From Candidula unifasciata (Eukaryota; Mollusca; Gastropoda; Stylommatophora; Geomitridae), in the NCBI GenBank assembly GCA_905116865.2, contig CAJHNH020000218.1, positions 167,501 to 231,500 on the forward strand: 64,000 bases of DNA, read 5' to 3'. How positions within the stretch are numbered: position 1 is the first letter of the stretch; every line of letters begins with the position of its first letter. The notes beneath the pieces are model-generated. The model had not been told where the DNA came from. It searched no databases and worked only from the letters and a program-made list of their open reading frames with translations. Below are positions 9,456-20,560 of this stretch, piece by piece. Both the position numbers and the translations under genes were made by a program.

Positions 9456-12400
9456 GCTAGAGATTATAATAGTTGTATTAGGTGTTCTCTATTTGCTGTA
9501 GTACTGATAACTGGTGCGAAAAAAAATTGTTTTGAACAAATGAAAATGTAAGAAAAGTCTTTTTGAACAACAAAGAATGCAACGTGTCTTTAAGTACATC
9601 TGTAGGTCCTGGTACAAAGCCAGAAGCCCAAATGGACGAACAACCAGTACTTTCCGCCGAAATTCACAGCCAGTGAACAAGAAGAAGAAGAACTACATTT
9701 GTGGATAGTCTCTCACTGTAGCAAGACGGTCGACAGATCATCCTATTTTCACATTGAACCATTCAGTTGATTGATTGCACGGATTCTCTCCCCAGTAACT
9801 TCCGCAGTGCAGCGGCTGACGATACGACTTCTGTGCTGGTTTATTATTCTTCGTTGATATCCTGCATAGTGCTTTTGTTTGGCCCCTTCCCTGTTTAACT
9901 TGATCTTCTTGCTGTCTGACCATGTTTGCAGATTCACAGTTCTCGTTTAATTCTCGTAAAGGTCCTACTTCTAGTAGAGCATTCAGAATGTCAGCTTGTC
10001 CTGTGGCTCATCCGTCCTCCACAGAAATCTGACCTGCAAGCTTATCAGCTTGCTCATTTCCTTGTACCTCCTCATACCCATGCGCGCTAAAATGAGACCG
10101 ATCCTTGCCAGCCGTGACCGCCTCAGAGACACACTACCACTGTCTTCGAATTCAGCCCATCTCTGTCTTCTTGGGCATATTCATTGAGTCACTGAGAAAG
10201 CGTGCCCAAGTGAAAGTCTGCATCTCAAGCCATAATTGGTCACTGCTATGACCTTCAAATTCAGACTACTTGTGGTCAAGGCAACAGCACCAGAATCCTC
10301 CACAAGTCTACTTCCAACCTGAGCTTTAAAATCAAAAGAGCTTCTCACGTGTTGAGCGACAACCCCATTTGTATAAATGACAACATCACCCTTTTAGAGA
10401 ATTTTCGAAAATTAAGGCCTGAATTTCTGCCCTCACAGCGGCAGGACTTTGTGGCCTACATTCTCTGTCTAGTCGGCTGCAGACAGAAAAGAAGGCAAAG
10501 TACTTTGTTGGTACTTGTACCCACCCCTCGCCGGGTTCTACATCTCCCTGCTGTAAAGGCCAGTTACAAGCATGTCGTAAAAGACGAGTAACTAGGAGGC
10601 AATTCATTTAGTTATGGCTGGCTTGCGAAGACCTCTATTGGATGCAAAACTAATTTAACGGCATGGTTTCTGGCTGAAGAATTAAGTCCAAACGTTGCTG
10701 GATCGTTGAACATTAATAAATATTGTCAGGACTTTTTTTTTTTTTTTTGACACTACGCATAACCTGTACCTGTCTTAATCATCACCTTTTTATTTTTACT
10801 TTTTCTTCTTCTAAGCATTCACTAGCTGTAAACTCTGGCAGAAAGTTCTGGTTGTTCGTCCACATCTGGACCTTTTGGTCCAGGACCTTTGTGTTGCGTG
10901 CACATCTTTTGACAGATCTGACTTGTTTGTATGTAGATGGCTGGTTGCTTGCCTCTCAGGCAAATGCAACCCCGAATTAATCGACTCTTACTACATGCTT
11001 ATAGGCGAGGCAGTGGGTCTATTTTTGTTTTCCCCATACTGAGGCCCAGAACCCACGCAGATCCTTTTCAGCTGTACTGTAATGGTGAGTACGGGCACTT
11101 TTTTTTAATGCCCTAAATATTTCTATACCCTAAATCCACACTGGACAGCACATTCTCCAATCCAATTTATCTTTTTAATGCGGTTGAATTTGGTATCTAG
11201 CGATTTCGTCCGATTTGATTCGCACCCAACTAGTGGTTTTTTAGTCCCTAGGTGTTAATATATCAGGTTGCAATTACAGAGAATAATAATGACAATAAAC
11301 AAATACCTTCATCTATCTGACAGATGTAAGGTAACTTGATATCGCAAGGTGTTGGAGACAGTGTGAATGCATAATCCGCGCTGGTGCAGTAATGAGGACT
11401 CTCAAGCAGCTGTTTCGCTATGTCTCCGTTGGGATAAGTCGCATTAGTAAATCGCTGGCAGGGATGCCATAGCACTGTGTCTGTGTTAGAGTTGGGATCA
11501 GTGAAGCGGTGAAGTCCAGTCCACAAGTTTGAAGTCACTCTGCAGGCATTATAGGTAGCATTTAATTAACATTTTGAAATGAATAGAAACAATATGTATG
11601 GATGCTCCGACAGTGGCGAAGTGGGATCAAATGGCACGTGAACAATGATAATATGTAATGGTTACACTGTAGAGGGTATCACGTGATGTTTTCCTCCTCA
11701 TCGATTCACTGTTCAGAAGCGTGAGAAGCTAGCATTGCAAGCATTGGTAACAAGTAGCTTCCATGCGTTACTGACAGTTTCTGAATCAGTGACGTAAGCA
11801 CGAAGATAGACTTCTTTTCGCTCTGGTTTAGACGTAAACGTCGACTCTGTGGCTAAGTCGATACGAACGCTTCGTAATGCCGGGGTGCCGGGTTCGATAA
11901 CAGCTGCGGGCCATGCACCTTGCGTTGGTTTCGACAGAGGTATCAGTGGGCCGACCATCCAGGAAGCAATGGCAAACTACTGGACGTAAATTTGCCTAGA
12001 GAAACCACACAACAGCCAGGGGCTGCTGGGGTTGGTTCTGCAACGTCCTGTAAAGGATACGCAACTAACCTTTTTTAGACGTAAATGGAGTAGAGGGACG
12101 AATTAGTAGTAAATTAACAGTAAGAATAAACCGTTTAAAAAAAAAGTTTCATTGTCAATATAAAATGTTAAGTGATTAAAGCTTACGTTTAGGTGTAGAC
12201 AACGGATCAACGTCATAACACAAGGGTAGTAACCCATAACTGCTCCATTCTACTTCTGACTCTAAGTCTGAGTCTGAAGAAGCTCAGCACAATGCACGGG
12301 CGAAGATCCTGAAATACCTTGGGTAGATTGTAAACACCAAATATCGCCCAGAGAGCGCCGTTAGGCTACTCTTTTCGATTTACAGCTGCCAAGGTATTTT

Positions 12401-13912
12401 TTTACGTGCGCAACAATGCACACGGGCGTCCGATCTCACTACCCGGAGACCAGGGGGAATTACTAGAAGTCCAAGTCCATGTGAAAGAAACCTCAGCCTT
12501 TAGCGGGGATTAAACCCGAAACCTCTAGCACTCAAGACACAATGCCTTCTGACCACGCAGCCTACTGCATGCATTGCATTAAAAACTATTTCACCGTTTC
12601 ATCTTAGTGGTAGAAGTAGTACTTTTACCCCACCAGGAAGTCACACTAGCGATCAACACCCGATGACACAGAGTGCCACCATGTGGATGAGGATCACCCG
12701 TGGAGAGGTCCCAGAAACCGTGTTTAGCCATTAGACCAGTAAAAGTTCCCTTTTCATGCCTTTCGGCGCATCGGTCATATGGGCAGAGCGTCCCATATTT
12801 TTACAGACCATCAGCACTCTGACCATATTTATGGTTATATTGCGGCCCCAGGCAAGAGCCAGGGAAGGGCTTCAAAATAACGAAAAAGTGCACCCACATG
12901 GGTTAATGACTTAGGTTATAAATGGTTGAACCGTTTCATCTGGTACGAACAGGTCGACCACGTAAAGAAAACAGCTGAGAACACAATTGGTATTGTGGTA
13001 ATTGCGATGTCATATATATATGGGTGTGTGTGTGTGTATATATATGTTTATTTGTTCTAGTATCCAGAAGCCATGATATCCAGAACCCTTAGGCTCAGTA
13101 TTATGGATATCGCAACCTTTCGGCCTTGATTCCATTGTAAATACCGTAAATCTGGGAGAAAATGTGGCTTTTCTGCCTTCCCCCGGGAGTGAACCCGTAC
13201 CACAAGGAGTTCGTCACCCGCTCACCGCGCAATCCGGTTTAGCCAACTGCGCTAGAGAGACGGGCGTGTGTGTATATATATATATGTGTGTGTATGTGTG
13301 CATATGTGTGTGCATATGTGTGTACAAGCCGTCAAAGGGGACTTAAAACCCAACACAGTTTTATCTAATATTTCTGAGTGACAGTCCTTGCAACAGTTGT
13401 CTTTCCTGACTATATTTATTTCTTATGGTCACACACGCGTCAAAGATTTAACCCACCAGACAGATATGTGATTTCTCTCAGAAACAATTCAGTCAAGGAT
13501 TGCATTCCTATTTGTGCTTCTGCTATTGTATGTTCGTGATTGTGCCGATGAAGGCTTTGTAGCCGCAACATTCACTTGCCGTTTATAGTTGTGGTACTGT
13601 GAAACATACTTGTTCGACTTCTCGTTTGGTTTCAAATTTTTTCATAGCATATGTATTAGGGCTGTACCGAATATTCGCTTCGTATTCGCTTCGGGGCCGA
13701 ATAGTGGACCTAATAACTATTCGGTATTTTGCCAAATAGTTGCGGTCGGGCCGAATACGAATAGTGGTTACCTTACTCCCGTTTCTGCATACACTGTGAT
13801 GGACTGAAATAACTCTCTCATTAACACTATAGTTGCTGTTGCTTAAGTCTGTTGTAGCGGGGAAAACTGCGACCCGGTTGCGTGGTACAAACTGCATAAA
13901 ATGCCAACCGCA

Positions 13913-13972
<60 letters not shown>

Positions 13973-16718
13973 AAGAGATCATGCATTTTTCTTTCTTTCA
14001 GGGTGTCTTCGCCCAAATCAAATTTGAAGATATTGCTAACGAGAATATGAATGTGCGTTTAAATTACATCGAACGAACGGCCGAGCAAACGATGGTTTTG
14101 AAAGAGGCGGGAGCCCGAAGACAACTAATCACAGACATCACAAGGAGACGGTCGTCATTTTTCAGCCATTTTATGAGAAGAGGGAAAATTAAACATTATG
14201 TGACCACTAGAAAGAACTGTGGAAGGAGGGATAGAGGAAGACAACGACAGAAGATTCGGGACAGTCTTGTTGCATGGCATGGAGGTGTGTCAGCATACTA
14301 ACTGATACATGCTGCAGGAGACTGCAGATGATAGAAAGACATAATCGCCCACGCCAGTTGGCAAGGCACCTGATAATGATGATGATGATACACTATTCGT
14401 ATTCGTATTCGGCCGAATAGTTGGTACCACTATTCGTATTCGGCCGAATAGTGAAAATCACTATTCCATACAGCCCTAGTATGTATATACAATATATATA
14501 TATATATATATGGGGGGGGGGGGGGGTTGTGTTTGTTGTGTGTCTGTGAACCTATACTCACCCGCTGAAAGCATCCTTCCACTGTAACCACCTATTCAAG
14601 GTATCGACGTCGGCGTCCACTAGGGCAGAATTCTTCACGTTGACCAGGTGGCCCCCATACCTAGCACACGTATCTCTGGCCGACGCCCATGACGCCGGTG
14701 TTGTGTGCAGGTAGTATACTATTCTGCTAGACGGGTACAGTCCTGTTATTATGATACAGACTTATCATTAAAAGGAAACAAATATACATTAGTGTCGATT
14801 CCACTATTAATATAAGGTAATCGGATATTCAGTTAATTAAAGTTTCGACTTCAAAGCAAACAGGTCACCTCAAAGCTGCTCCGTTCAGGTACTGACGAAA
14901 ACCATTCAAAATGTCCATCATGTTCGCTTACGAAAAAAAAATCACACACACTGCTGTCTCCGCATATCTAATAAATTACAGACGCCTAAATGCATAAGGC
15001 AGTCGTCAGAAGTGTCAACACAAACTGTCTGACACTAGAATTGTTCATAGTGGGTATCCACTGCTGGCTTACGGGGTGAGTCCCCTATATCTTCAACAGT
15101 GTGCCTCTCATTTCACTGTTTACAGGCCACGAGAACAGCGATTTCCCTCCTTAACCCTCCACCGCTGAGATATGTCGGAAGCGTTGTGAAACTCGCTCAC
15201 TTACCTTTAAGCCGCAGAGTTGCACCATCACACTGAAACACTTGTAAACAGAACAAAATTCTACCTAAACGGACAGCTTTTCAACAGTCGTCACTGGTTC
15301 TTCCCTTCCTCTTCTACTGTTTGTGTTTCGAGGGAGATCTGAGGTTCTGTTTCTTGCTCTTCTGGTCACGTCGGTCATAGACACATCGAACTGTTGTAGA
15401 GTTTCTCTGCTATTATCTTTCCATGTTGTTCTTGTTCTACCTTTTGCTCTACGTCCTTCTCCTCTTTTGGTGTATGCCGCGTATAGTCTGGCGTTACAAG
15501 GTATTCTCTTAAAGTGAGGAAACCATTTGATTTTCCACTAGGCTACTGTGGTTGATGAAATGGCCGTTGCCGTTAGAAAACCTTTATCAGAATACAACAA
15601 CAGGGACAACGAGACAACTACATTTAAAAAAAAACAAGACTACAGAATTTGATTGTGCGAAAAGGAATCTAAGTTTCTTACATTTTACTGTTCGGTAAGA
15701 AAGCATTATCGTGATACTCAAACATCTGTAATGTTACCTTTGAACTCTGCCCCCCCCCCCCTCCCCCCCTCCCCACACAAGTTCCTGGGACGGGCAAATA
15801 TTATAGAGGGTGGTTAGGGTTGGTGTAAGTCGGTGGTCATTCAACACAATACCACCCCTATACTATTAATCTTTACGGGGAACTGTCCATAAAATATCAG
15901 CGCCGCAAGGCTTCTTTTTTCGATTTCCAACTGTAAATTGATTTTTTACGTGAGCAACACTGCAAACGGGCGTCCGATCTCACTACCCAGAGACCAGAGG
16001 GAATTAGTAAAAGTCCAAGTCCAGGTGAAGAAAATCCCAGCTTTTACTGGGGATTGAACCCGGAACCTCTAGCACTCAAGGCGGACATAATGCCTCGAGA
16101 CCACGCAGCCTCTCCCCCCCCCCAACCCCCCCTCCCCTCACGCCCCCCCCTCGATCGATTAGCTATGACAAAAGAGGACTGAAAAAGCATTGTACAAACC
16201 AGTAACATAAAACAACGAATAGATAATTGTTAGGGTCTTGAGTGTTGTTCTAATATCAAAGCAATAAGGACAATTCCGTAACTGCTCCGAACTCATCTTG
16301 AGCAGCCAGCAAACAGTTACAGTTCCGGTGGTGCCAGTGCAAGTCTGATGTTTAATCCGCTTTGCCTTTCTTCTGAGTAAAGAGCGTCAATCAGACCCCG
16401 GCCCCTAAGTACAGTGCTATCTTAACGCATTGAGCCCGCTGGGCCTCTCAACCTGGGCCTCCCTAGCATATGGGCCCCCTGCTGTGTGTATATCAAGTGA
16501 CTTGCCATCAATAAAAATTTGATTTATGCGATTGTCGTATGAGTCAAAGCATGCTAGTTTGCTCAGGGACCCGTAAAGCCATAAAGACGGCTTTGTCCTT
16601 TTCTTCAGACCATAATGATATATAATTAATAATTAGATAATTTTTTAAAGAATAGATAAATTGACTCACCATAAACAAGATTTAGGCTCAAAGACAAACT
16701 GACAATTGTGCTCAGCAT
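8765..16718 (-). CDS. C-type lectin-like secreted protein, five predicted coding exons (gene span)
   Basis: Exons on the minus strand are 16718-16670, 15240-15205, 14742-14562, 11539-11307 and 8916-8765. Joined, they give 651 nt, or 216 residues plus stop. Splice phases agree at every junction (1, 1, 2, 1) with GT donors and AG acceptors. The order is a hydrophobic signal peptide, a short linker exon, one C-type lectin-like domain split across exons 3 and 4, and a Cys-rich exon resembling the start of a PAN/apple domain. Lectin hallmarks seen: SWASARDTCARYGGHLVNV, then NLWTGL (the WIG-like core), HYC, TPC and PYICQ. The EPN/QPD and WND calcium-sugar motifs are absent, so classical sugar binding is doubtful. 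One N-glycosylation sequon (NAT) lies in exon 4. The family is usually secreted, for recognition or defence; the ligand is unknown. No internal stop or frameshift was seen. The weak points are the two small 5' exons and the 3' end. Confidence 0.8.
8917..9225. repeat. 34-bp minisatellite touching the lectin exon 5 acceptor
   Basis: About nine units of GTTACAAACGTAGAAACATT plus GAAGAAAACACATT, with 31-bp variants. The first unit contains the polypyrimidine tract of the exon 5 splice acceptor. Confidence 0.9.
9268..9455. repeat. (GTT)n and (AAT)n microsatellites
   Basis: GTT repeats at 9275-9330 are followed by GTAGTAGCAGCAG-type triplets and (AAT)n at 9426-9455, inside lectin intron 4. Confidence 0.9.
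9590..9695 (+). mobile_element. GAA-tailed retroposon, 5'-truncated
   Basis: The end region (GTCCTGGTACAAAG to AACAACCAGTACTTTCCGCC) closes with GTGAACAAGAAGAAGAAGAA, which confirms that the family tail is GAA. Confidence 0.65.
10805..11065 (-). mobile_element. GAA-tailed retroposon (copy in lectin intron 4)
   Basis: Carries CTGTAAACTCTGGCAGAAAG, CAGGCAAATGC and GGCCCAGAACCCACGCAG. The tail side is TTCTTCTTC at 10804, only about 10 bp long. Confidence 0.75.
11307..11539 (-). CDS. Lectin gene exon 4: second half of the C-type lectin-like domain
   Basis: This 233-nt exon has an acceptor at CCTGCAG|A (phase 2) and a donor at GAAG|GTATTT (phase 1). It encodes NLWTGLHRF (WIG-like core), a Trp-containing loop, HYCTSADYAF and CDIKLPYICQ, giving the three remaining domain cysteines in the expected order. 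The loop where EPN/QPD would sit carries neither motif, and WND is missing. Confidence 0.92.
11843..12080 (+). mobile_element. tRNA-derived SINE, family B
   Basis: Head CTGTGGCTAAGTCGATACG with GCCGGGTTCGATAAC. The body contains AAGCAATGGCAAACTA and ACAACAGCCAGGGGCTG and ends GCAACGTCCTGTAAAGGATA, CGCAACTAAC. A cleaner copy is at 24127. It lies in lectin intron 3. Confidence 0.85.
12290..12545 (-). mobile_element. tRNA-derived SINE, family C
   Basis: Minus-strand match to the copy at 22558: GGTAGTGAGATCGG, GTGCATTGTTGCGCACGTAA and AGGATCTTCGCCCGTGC. The 3' end lies toward lower coordinates with TGAGTCAGAAGTAG-like sequence. Confidence 0.8.
12640..12880 (-). repeat. Dispersed repeat G with SINE A remnant inside
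   Basis: Reverse copy of the 4245 repeat (ATGAGGATCACCCG, TTAGCCATTAGACC), split by a piece resembling a family A 3' end (CAGACCATCAGCA). This is the same relationship as at 4284-4578 in the opposite orientation. Confidence 0.55.
13150..13265 (-). mobile_element. tRNA-like SINE head
   Basis: Minus strand shows A-box-like CTAGCGCAGTTGGCTAA and B-box-like GTACGGGTTCACTCCC. Only the head is recognised. It is followed by TATA/TGTG repeats. Confidence 0.55.
13657..14478. mobile_element. hAT-like foldback element with CGAATA subterminal repeats
   Basis: The ends are TAGGGCTGTACCGAATATTC and CTATTCCATACAGCCCTA. The flanking 8-mers, ATATGTAT and GTATGTAT, differ by one base. The subterminal zones are packed with CGAATA/TATTCG on both sides. 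The interior holds a (GA)n tract (13917-13968) and a LINE end, both probably later additions. No transposase. Confidence 0.75.
14077..14392 (+). mobile_element. LINE C-terminal fragment inside the hAT-like element
   Basis: Plus-strand residues are VLKEAGARRQLITDITRRRS, FSHFMRRGKIKHYVTT, GRRDRGRQRQ and LVAWHGGVSAY, with a terminal (GATGAT) tail. Same family as the longer copy at 32703. One stop replaces a conserved residue near the end. Confidence 0.88.
14562..14742 (-). CDS. Lectin gene exon 3: first half of the C-type lectin-like domain
   Basis: This 181-nt exon begins in phase 1 after AACAG and ends in phase 2 at GG|GTGAGT. It encodes the alpha-1 helix and following strand of the fold: SWASARDTCARYGGHLVNV is the classic 'W..A...C...GG.L' signature. 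It ends with a second helix, LNRWLQWKDAFS. The open frame and clear splice sites support a real exon. Confidence 0.9.
14850..15055 (+). repeat. About 200-bp dispersed repeat H (copy in lectin intron 2)
   Basis: Shares AGCAAACAGGTC, GCTGCTCCG, AAGGCAGTCGTCAGAAGTG and ACACAAACTGTCTGACA with 17865-18055, and a weaker match at 58560-58740. Not identified. Confidence 0.6.
15205..15240 (-). CDS. Lectin gene exon 2: short linker exon
   Basis: This 36-nt exon encodes FQCDGATLRLK with split codons at both ends. The acceptor follows a T-rich tract ending TTTACAAG; the donor is G|GTAAGTGAG. Phase 1 on both sides fits exons 1 and 3. A second possible acceptor (TTTCAG) lies 8 nt inside. Its cysteine would be the N-terminal one seen in long-form lectin domains. 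Confidence 0.6.
15298..15540 (-). mobile_element. LINE 3'-end fragment
   Basis: Same tail family as 380-720 (GAGGTTCTGTTTCTTGCTC, GTTGTAGAGTTTCTCTG, GTATTCTCTTAAAGTG). It lies in lectin intron 1, antisense to no known exon. Confidence 0.65.
15900..16112 (-). mobile_element. tRNA-derived SINE, family C
   Basis: Reverse copy with GGGGATTGAACCCGGAACC (B box region), TCTAGCACTCAAGGC and ACGGGCGTCCGATCTCACTA. Poly-C runs follow at 16113-16150. Lectin intron 1. Confidence 0.82.
16670..16718 (-). CDS. Lectin gene exon 1: start codon and signal peptide
   Basis: ATG at 16718 on the minus strand begins MLSTIVSLSLSLNLVY, a short hydrophobic leader. The exon stops in phase 1 at a strong donor, G|GTGAGT. 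Just upstream (minus strand), a pyrimidine-rich tract ending in AG at about 16740 could be the acceptor of a 5'-UTR intron. It was chosen because it is the nearest leader-like ATG exon with the phase needed by exon 2. It is short, so it could be a chance match. Confidence 0.6.
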
Positions 16719-18480
16719 TTTCACCAGTACTACTACGAGCTGAGAATAAAAAGACAGATCATAAAACACCTCAGTGTCTTCTTTTTTTTTTTTTTTTTCT
16801 CATTCAGACTCAGACTTCAAGGTTAATGCTTAAAATAAAATCAGTTTTTAGTTCCAGGTCCATGATACAACCCTACAGAATAAGTTGGTTTGTGTCATGT
16901 TTTTAAGCAGTCTAAAAACAAACAAAACACCAGGTTATTATGAATTAACAAGTCCTGCTCTTCATCAAATTACTTATCTGCATTTAATGTGCGTGTTTAT
17001 TCCCCTTCTGCCTTTCTAATCCTCATATGAAAATATAATCGGACAGTTACTGGTACAAATTTAACTTTTCGCTTGCTGCTGAAGATGGGAACGGAGCGCT
17101 TACGGGGGTGTCCCGAGTGCTGTGATGTCGATTCTTAATTCAATATTCAACATTCAATCCTCAGTGAACATAAGCTCTCAACCGACTCATGCCGTCGTTC
17201 AATCCTTCCCTATTGCATTCAGCTCTCTCCCATGTCCTCCCCATCTTTTTAACTTTACTCTTTAGCTCAATTCTCCATTTGTTTTGGGGAATGTTTAATT
17301 TCCCTTAATAATTACATTGTTCTTCCTACACCGTAAAAAAAAGTTCTAACAATTCATGTGCCAATTCTGGAGATTTTCCTAGGTCAAACGAGGTATGCCG
17401 ACGATCCGGACTCCTTTTCGGTTTCTCCACATGGTGTCATACTTCTTCTATTAGAAGAGCCTCCACGTTATCTTAGCTGGTTGTGTTTTTCTTGTTCCTC
17501 TTTGTTGGCTGGTTTTTCTGACTATTGTTTTTACAGGATGACGTGGCCAACCTGAAGCCCAACCCTATCCTTAGTCGCCTCTTACGACATGACTGGCAGG
17601 GTGCAGTGTTACTATTCTTTGCTTCTCCTGAAGGTCCCGGGGACACACGGGCGATGTGCGTGTTTGCTTCCTAACAATTGACTTGTTTAATTCTACCACA
17701 TATGCAAATAGACATTTCGTTTACTTATTTTAATGCCACTTAGACGGGTTTGTTTGATCTAGCCTCGCGTGTTGACCTTTGCTTTGAAAAGCTCCATATT
17801 TTTTACCTATAGTTGTTGAATGTCCTTAGTAATCTTGGTAATCTTAGTTTCAGCTTCATAGCAAACGGGTCTTCCCATAGTTGCTCCGCTCCTGTGCCAA
17901 CGAAAAACACACAAAATGTTTATCACAGTCCCTTGTGAAAAGATTGACAGAATGCTGTCTCAGGTTATGCACTAGCATAGACACGCATTAAAAGCATACG
18001 GTAGCCATCAGAAGTGCTAACACAAACAGTCTGACATTAGAAATGCAGTTCATCCTCTACGGTAGCAGAAGTAACAAACAGATCAGCAGTTGCACACGCG
18101 ATCATTTTTAGTCACATAAGGGCAACCAATATTGCGACGACAGGGCATGCGCCATTTTCTGAATCTACAATTCACTACACCAAGTTGGTCACAGTCAAGA
18201 AACATTCCAAATGAAAGCAACAGCTCACAGTGTCGCGCCATGCACTCAACTCAGTAGCTGGGAAACAACACTATATCCTTTTGGTCTACAATTGGAAAAA
18301 AATTGCAACGGCCACCGTCTGGCAGAAGCGGAAATAAAAATTGCCACGACTCAAAACAGTGACCGTGCCTAGCGTCCATTTTGACCGGGTTCCTAAAACA
18401 AACAGGAATAAATGAATGTACTTCGGCCTAAAGGGCTACCAGATAATAGTGTCCGATGAGTTCAGCCAGTCACGTGCAGT
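16719..18480. other. Flank of the lectin gene; dispersed repeats only
   Basis: Recognised pieces are a LINE-like 3' end (17035-17155, ending in ATTCAACATTC), a degenerate retroposon end (17540-17660) and repeat H (17865-18055). No exon or promoter could be assigned. Confidence 0.5.
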
Positions 18481-18584
18481 TCATCTCTAGGGATGGCCGC
18501 AAGTGATCTCCCACAATGTGTGTATGTCCTTTGTATTGGTTATACACGGGGCTTTGTTTCCTGGCGGTACCGGCACCTTTAAAA

Positions 18585-18815
18585 TAGACATTTTGTGTTG
18601 AGTACCGGCACCTTTCGAATAGACACTCGGTGTTGAGTACCGGCACCTTTCAAAGAGACACTCTGTGTTGAGTACCTGCACCTTTCAAAGAGACACTCTG
18701 TGTTGAGTACCGGCACCTTTCAAAGAGACACTCTGTGTTGAGTACCGGCACCTTTCAAAGAGACACTCTGTGTTGAGTACCGGCACTTTTCACAAACACT
18801 CTGTGTTGAGTACCG
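18585..18815. repeat. 35-bp minisatellite
   Basis: About six units of GAGTACCGGCACCTTTCAAA plus GAGACACTCTGTGTT, diverging at both ends. Confidence 0.92.
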
Positions 18816-19429
18816 GAATATTTTTTTTTTTTTCTAGAAACAAAAGGAAAAACTGGTTGTACACTCTCTAGGACTTATGTTCCTTATAACTGTCTACGAG
18901 CGGACGGAAGAGACCGAAGGGCCTAAGCCATATTTAACTGGGTAATTATAATAATATTAATATAATCTTTTTTAAATAATTATGTGCTGGTTGGCAAACA
19001 CATAATAATATGCTTGCAATAATATGAAAGGAAATCACAAATGTTTCTAAAAAGAAAGTCTCTATGCTCTGCTCCTAAGATATTCACGGAAAGTCTTCAG
19101 CTCCTTCCTAACAAATTTTGAGAAGGGGGTGGGGGCATCAAAGTGCATGGGACCCCAGGTTCCGGCGCTTGTGCATGTTCCATAGAACCAGCTTTTACAC
19201 GTGAACCCATGTAACATTTGACAGAAAAGCAGTTACAGAAACAAATAGAGTATAGGCCCTCAAACAACTCACACCAACTCTGTCGCTGTTGCATGCAGCT
19301 CACCCCCCCCCCCCCCCCCCCCCCCCCATCCTCACCAATATTTTTTTTAATTTTGCCCTCTAGCTCTTTAAAGTCTGCCTTTATTTCTGTGTCCATGTGG
19401 GTTCCAGAGCAAAGACACTTCTGCAAAGA

Positions 19430-19960
19430 TCATGCCTCTCCATAACCTGCAATTTTTGACAGCGTGTATCAGTTCATGGTGTGCTGAGAAGTTTTCATTC
19501 TAGTACCACGGGCTGTTAGGAATCTTCCCACGTTATCTTCGATTGTCTCTTATTCCATAGTTCTTTCCTGTGGCCACAGCGAGTGCCATCTTTCCTCTTC
19601 TCATAACAGATCATTACGGTCTCAGGAAAATGGCGCTGCGAGGAGTTACCAGGGGATCTGTCCGACGCTCAACACTCAGAGAAAGGATGAGACGGATGTA
19701 CAATCAGACGGTTACTGGTACCATCGGAATTGGAACTCTTCGCTTGCTGCTGAAGATGGGGACTGAGCACCTATGGGAGTGTCCAGAGTGCTGTGATGTC
19801 GATTCTTAATTCAACATTCAACATTCTTCTCATAACATGGGGGTAAAAACGATGTTTATGATACGTGGTTTTCGGGCCCTCGGCTGTTCCAGAACATGGA
19901 TTTGCTCGTTCTGGCTGTCCAATGAATATTTTGCTATTTTGCATTCTTCTCTAAAACAAA
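19430..19960 (-). mobile_element. LINE 3'-end fragments with an inserted repeat
   Basis: GATCATGCCTCTCCATAACC, TGTATCAGTTCATGG and TCCTCTTCTCATAACA match the LINE copy at 32703. The match is broken at 19655-19815 by an element ending CGATTCTTAATTCAACATTC and resumes with CTCATAACATGG. Confidence 0.65.
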
Positions 19961-20329
19961 AGTTGTTAAATTTGACCGCATTATAAAAAGAAACTGCAGC
20001 ATGGAAATTTATGGAAAGGAGTTGAATGTTGAATTAAGAATCGACACCATAGCACTCGGGATACCCCCATAAGCGCTCCGTTCCCATCTTCAGCACAACT
20101 GTAAAATTGTTGAGCACAAAATGCCACGGCGGATTGGGAAAGATTGTGGCAAAGCAGGGCTTTTCTCTTGACAGTACGCAACGACACGCAGAACTAGCAC
20201 CTTTCTATGCATCATTTTATTGACGCTGCGTTAACAAATACTTTGTGGTGAGTACAAGTACCTCTTCTATCTCTTTTTTTCTTTTCTTAAAAATAAACCA
20301 AAATAAATTTTTTTTTTAAAGAAAGAAAG

Positions 20330-20560
20330 ATTTGGGCAGAAAGATTAATGCCAAGAAAGAGGGGCAGGGATCGACAGCACGAAGATGGAGGCGAGATGAA
20401 AGTGACATTTTAGATAGGAAAATGCACGGGTGGGAGATCTGACAAGAGACCCATGCGGGCTGTGATAAGAGCGACGTTCTGCAATGGATCTGCTACATGA
20501 AGATGATAGGATATCGGGACACAGAGTGAGAAAATTCTAGACAGCCTCAAGTTCAGGCAA
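20330..20560 (+). mobile_element. Possible LINE tail fragment
   Basis: Plus-strand text such as AAAGAGGGGCAGGGATCGAC and TGGAGGCGAGATGAA resembles basic LINE C-termini. Broken; low certainty. Confidence 0.35.
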
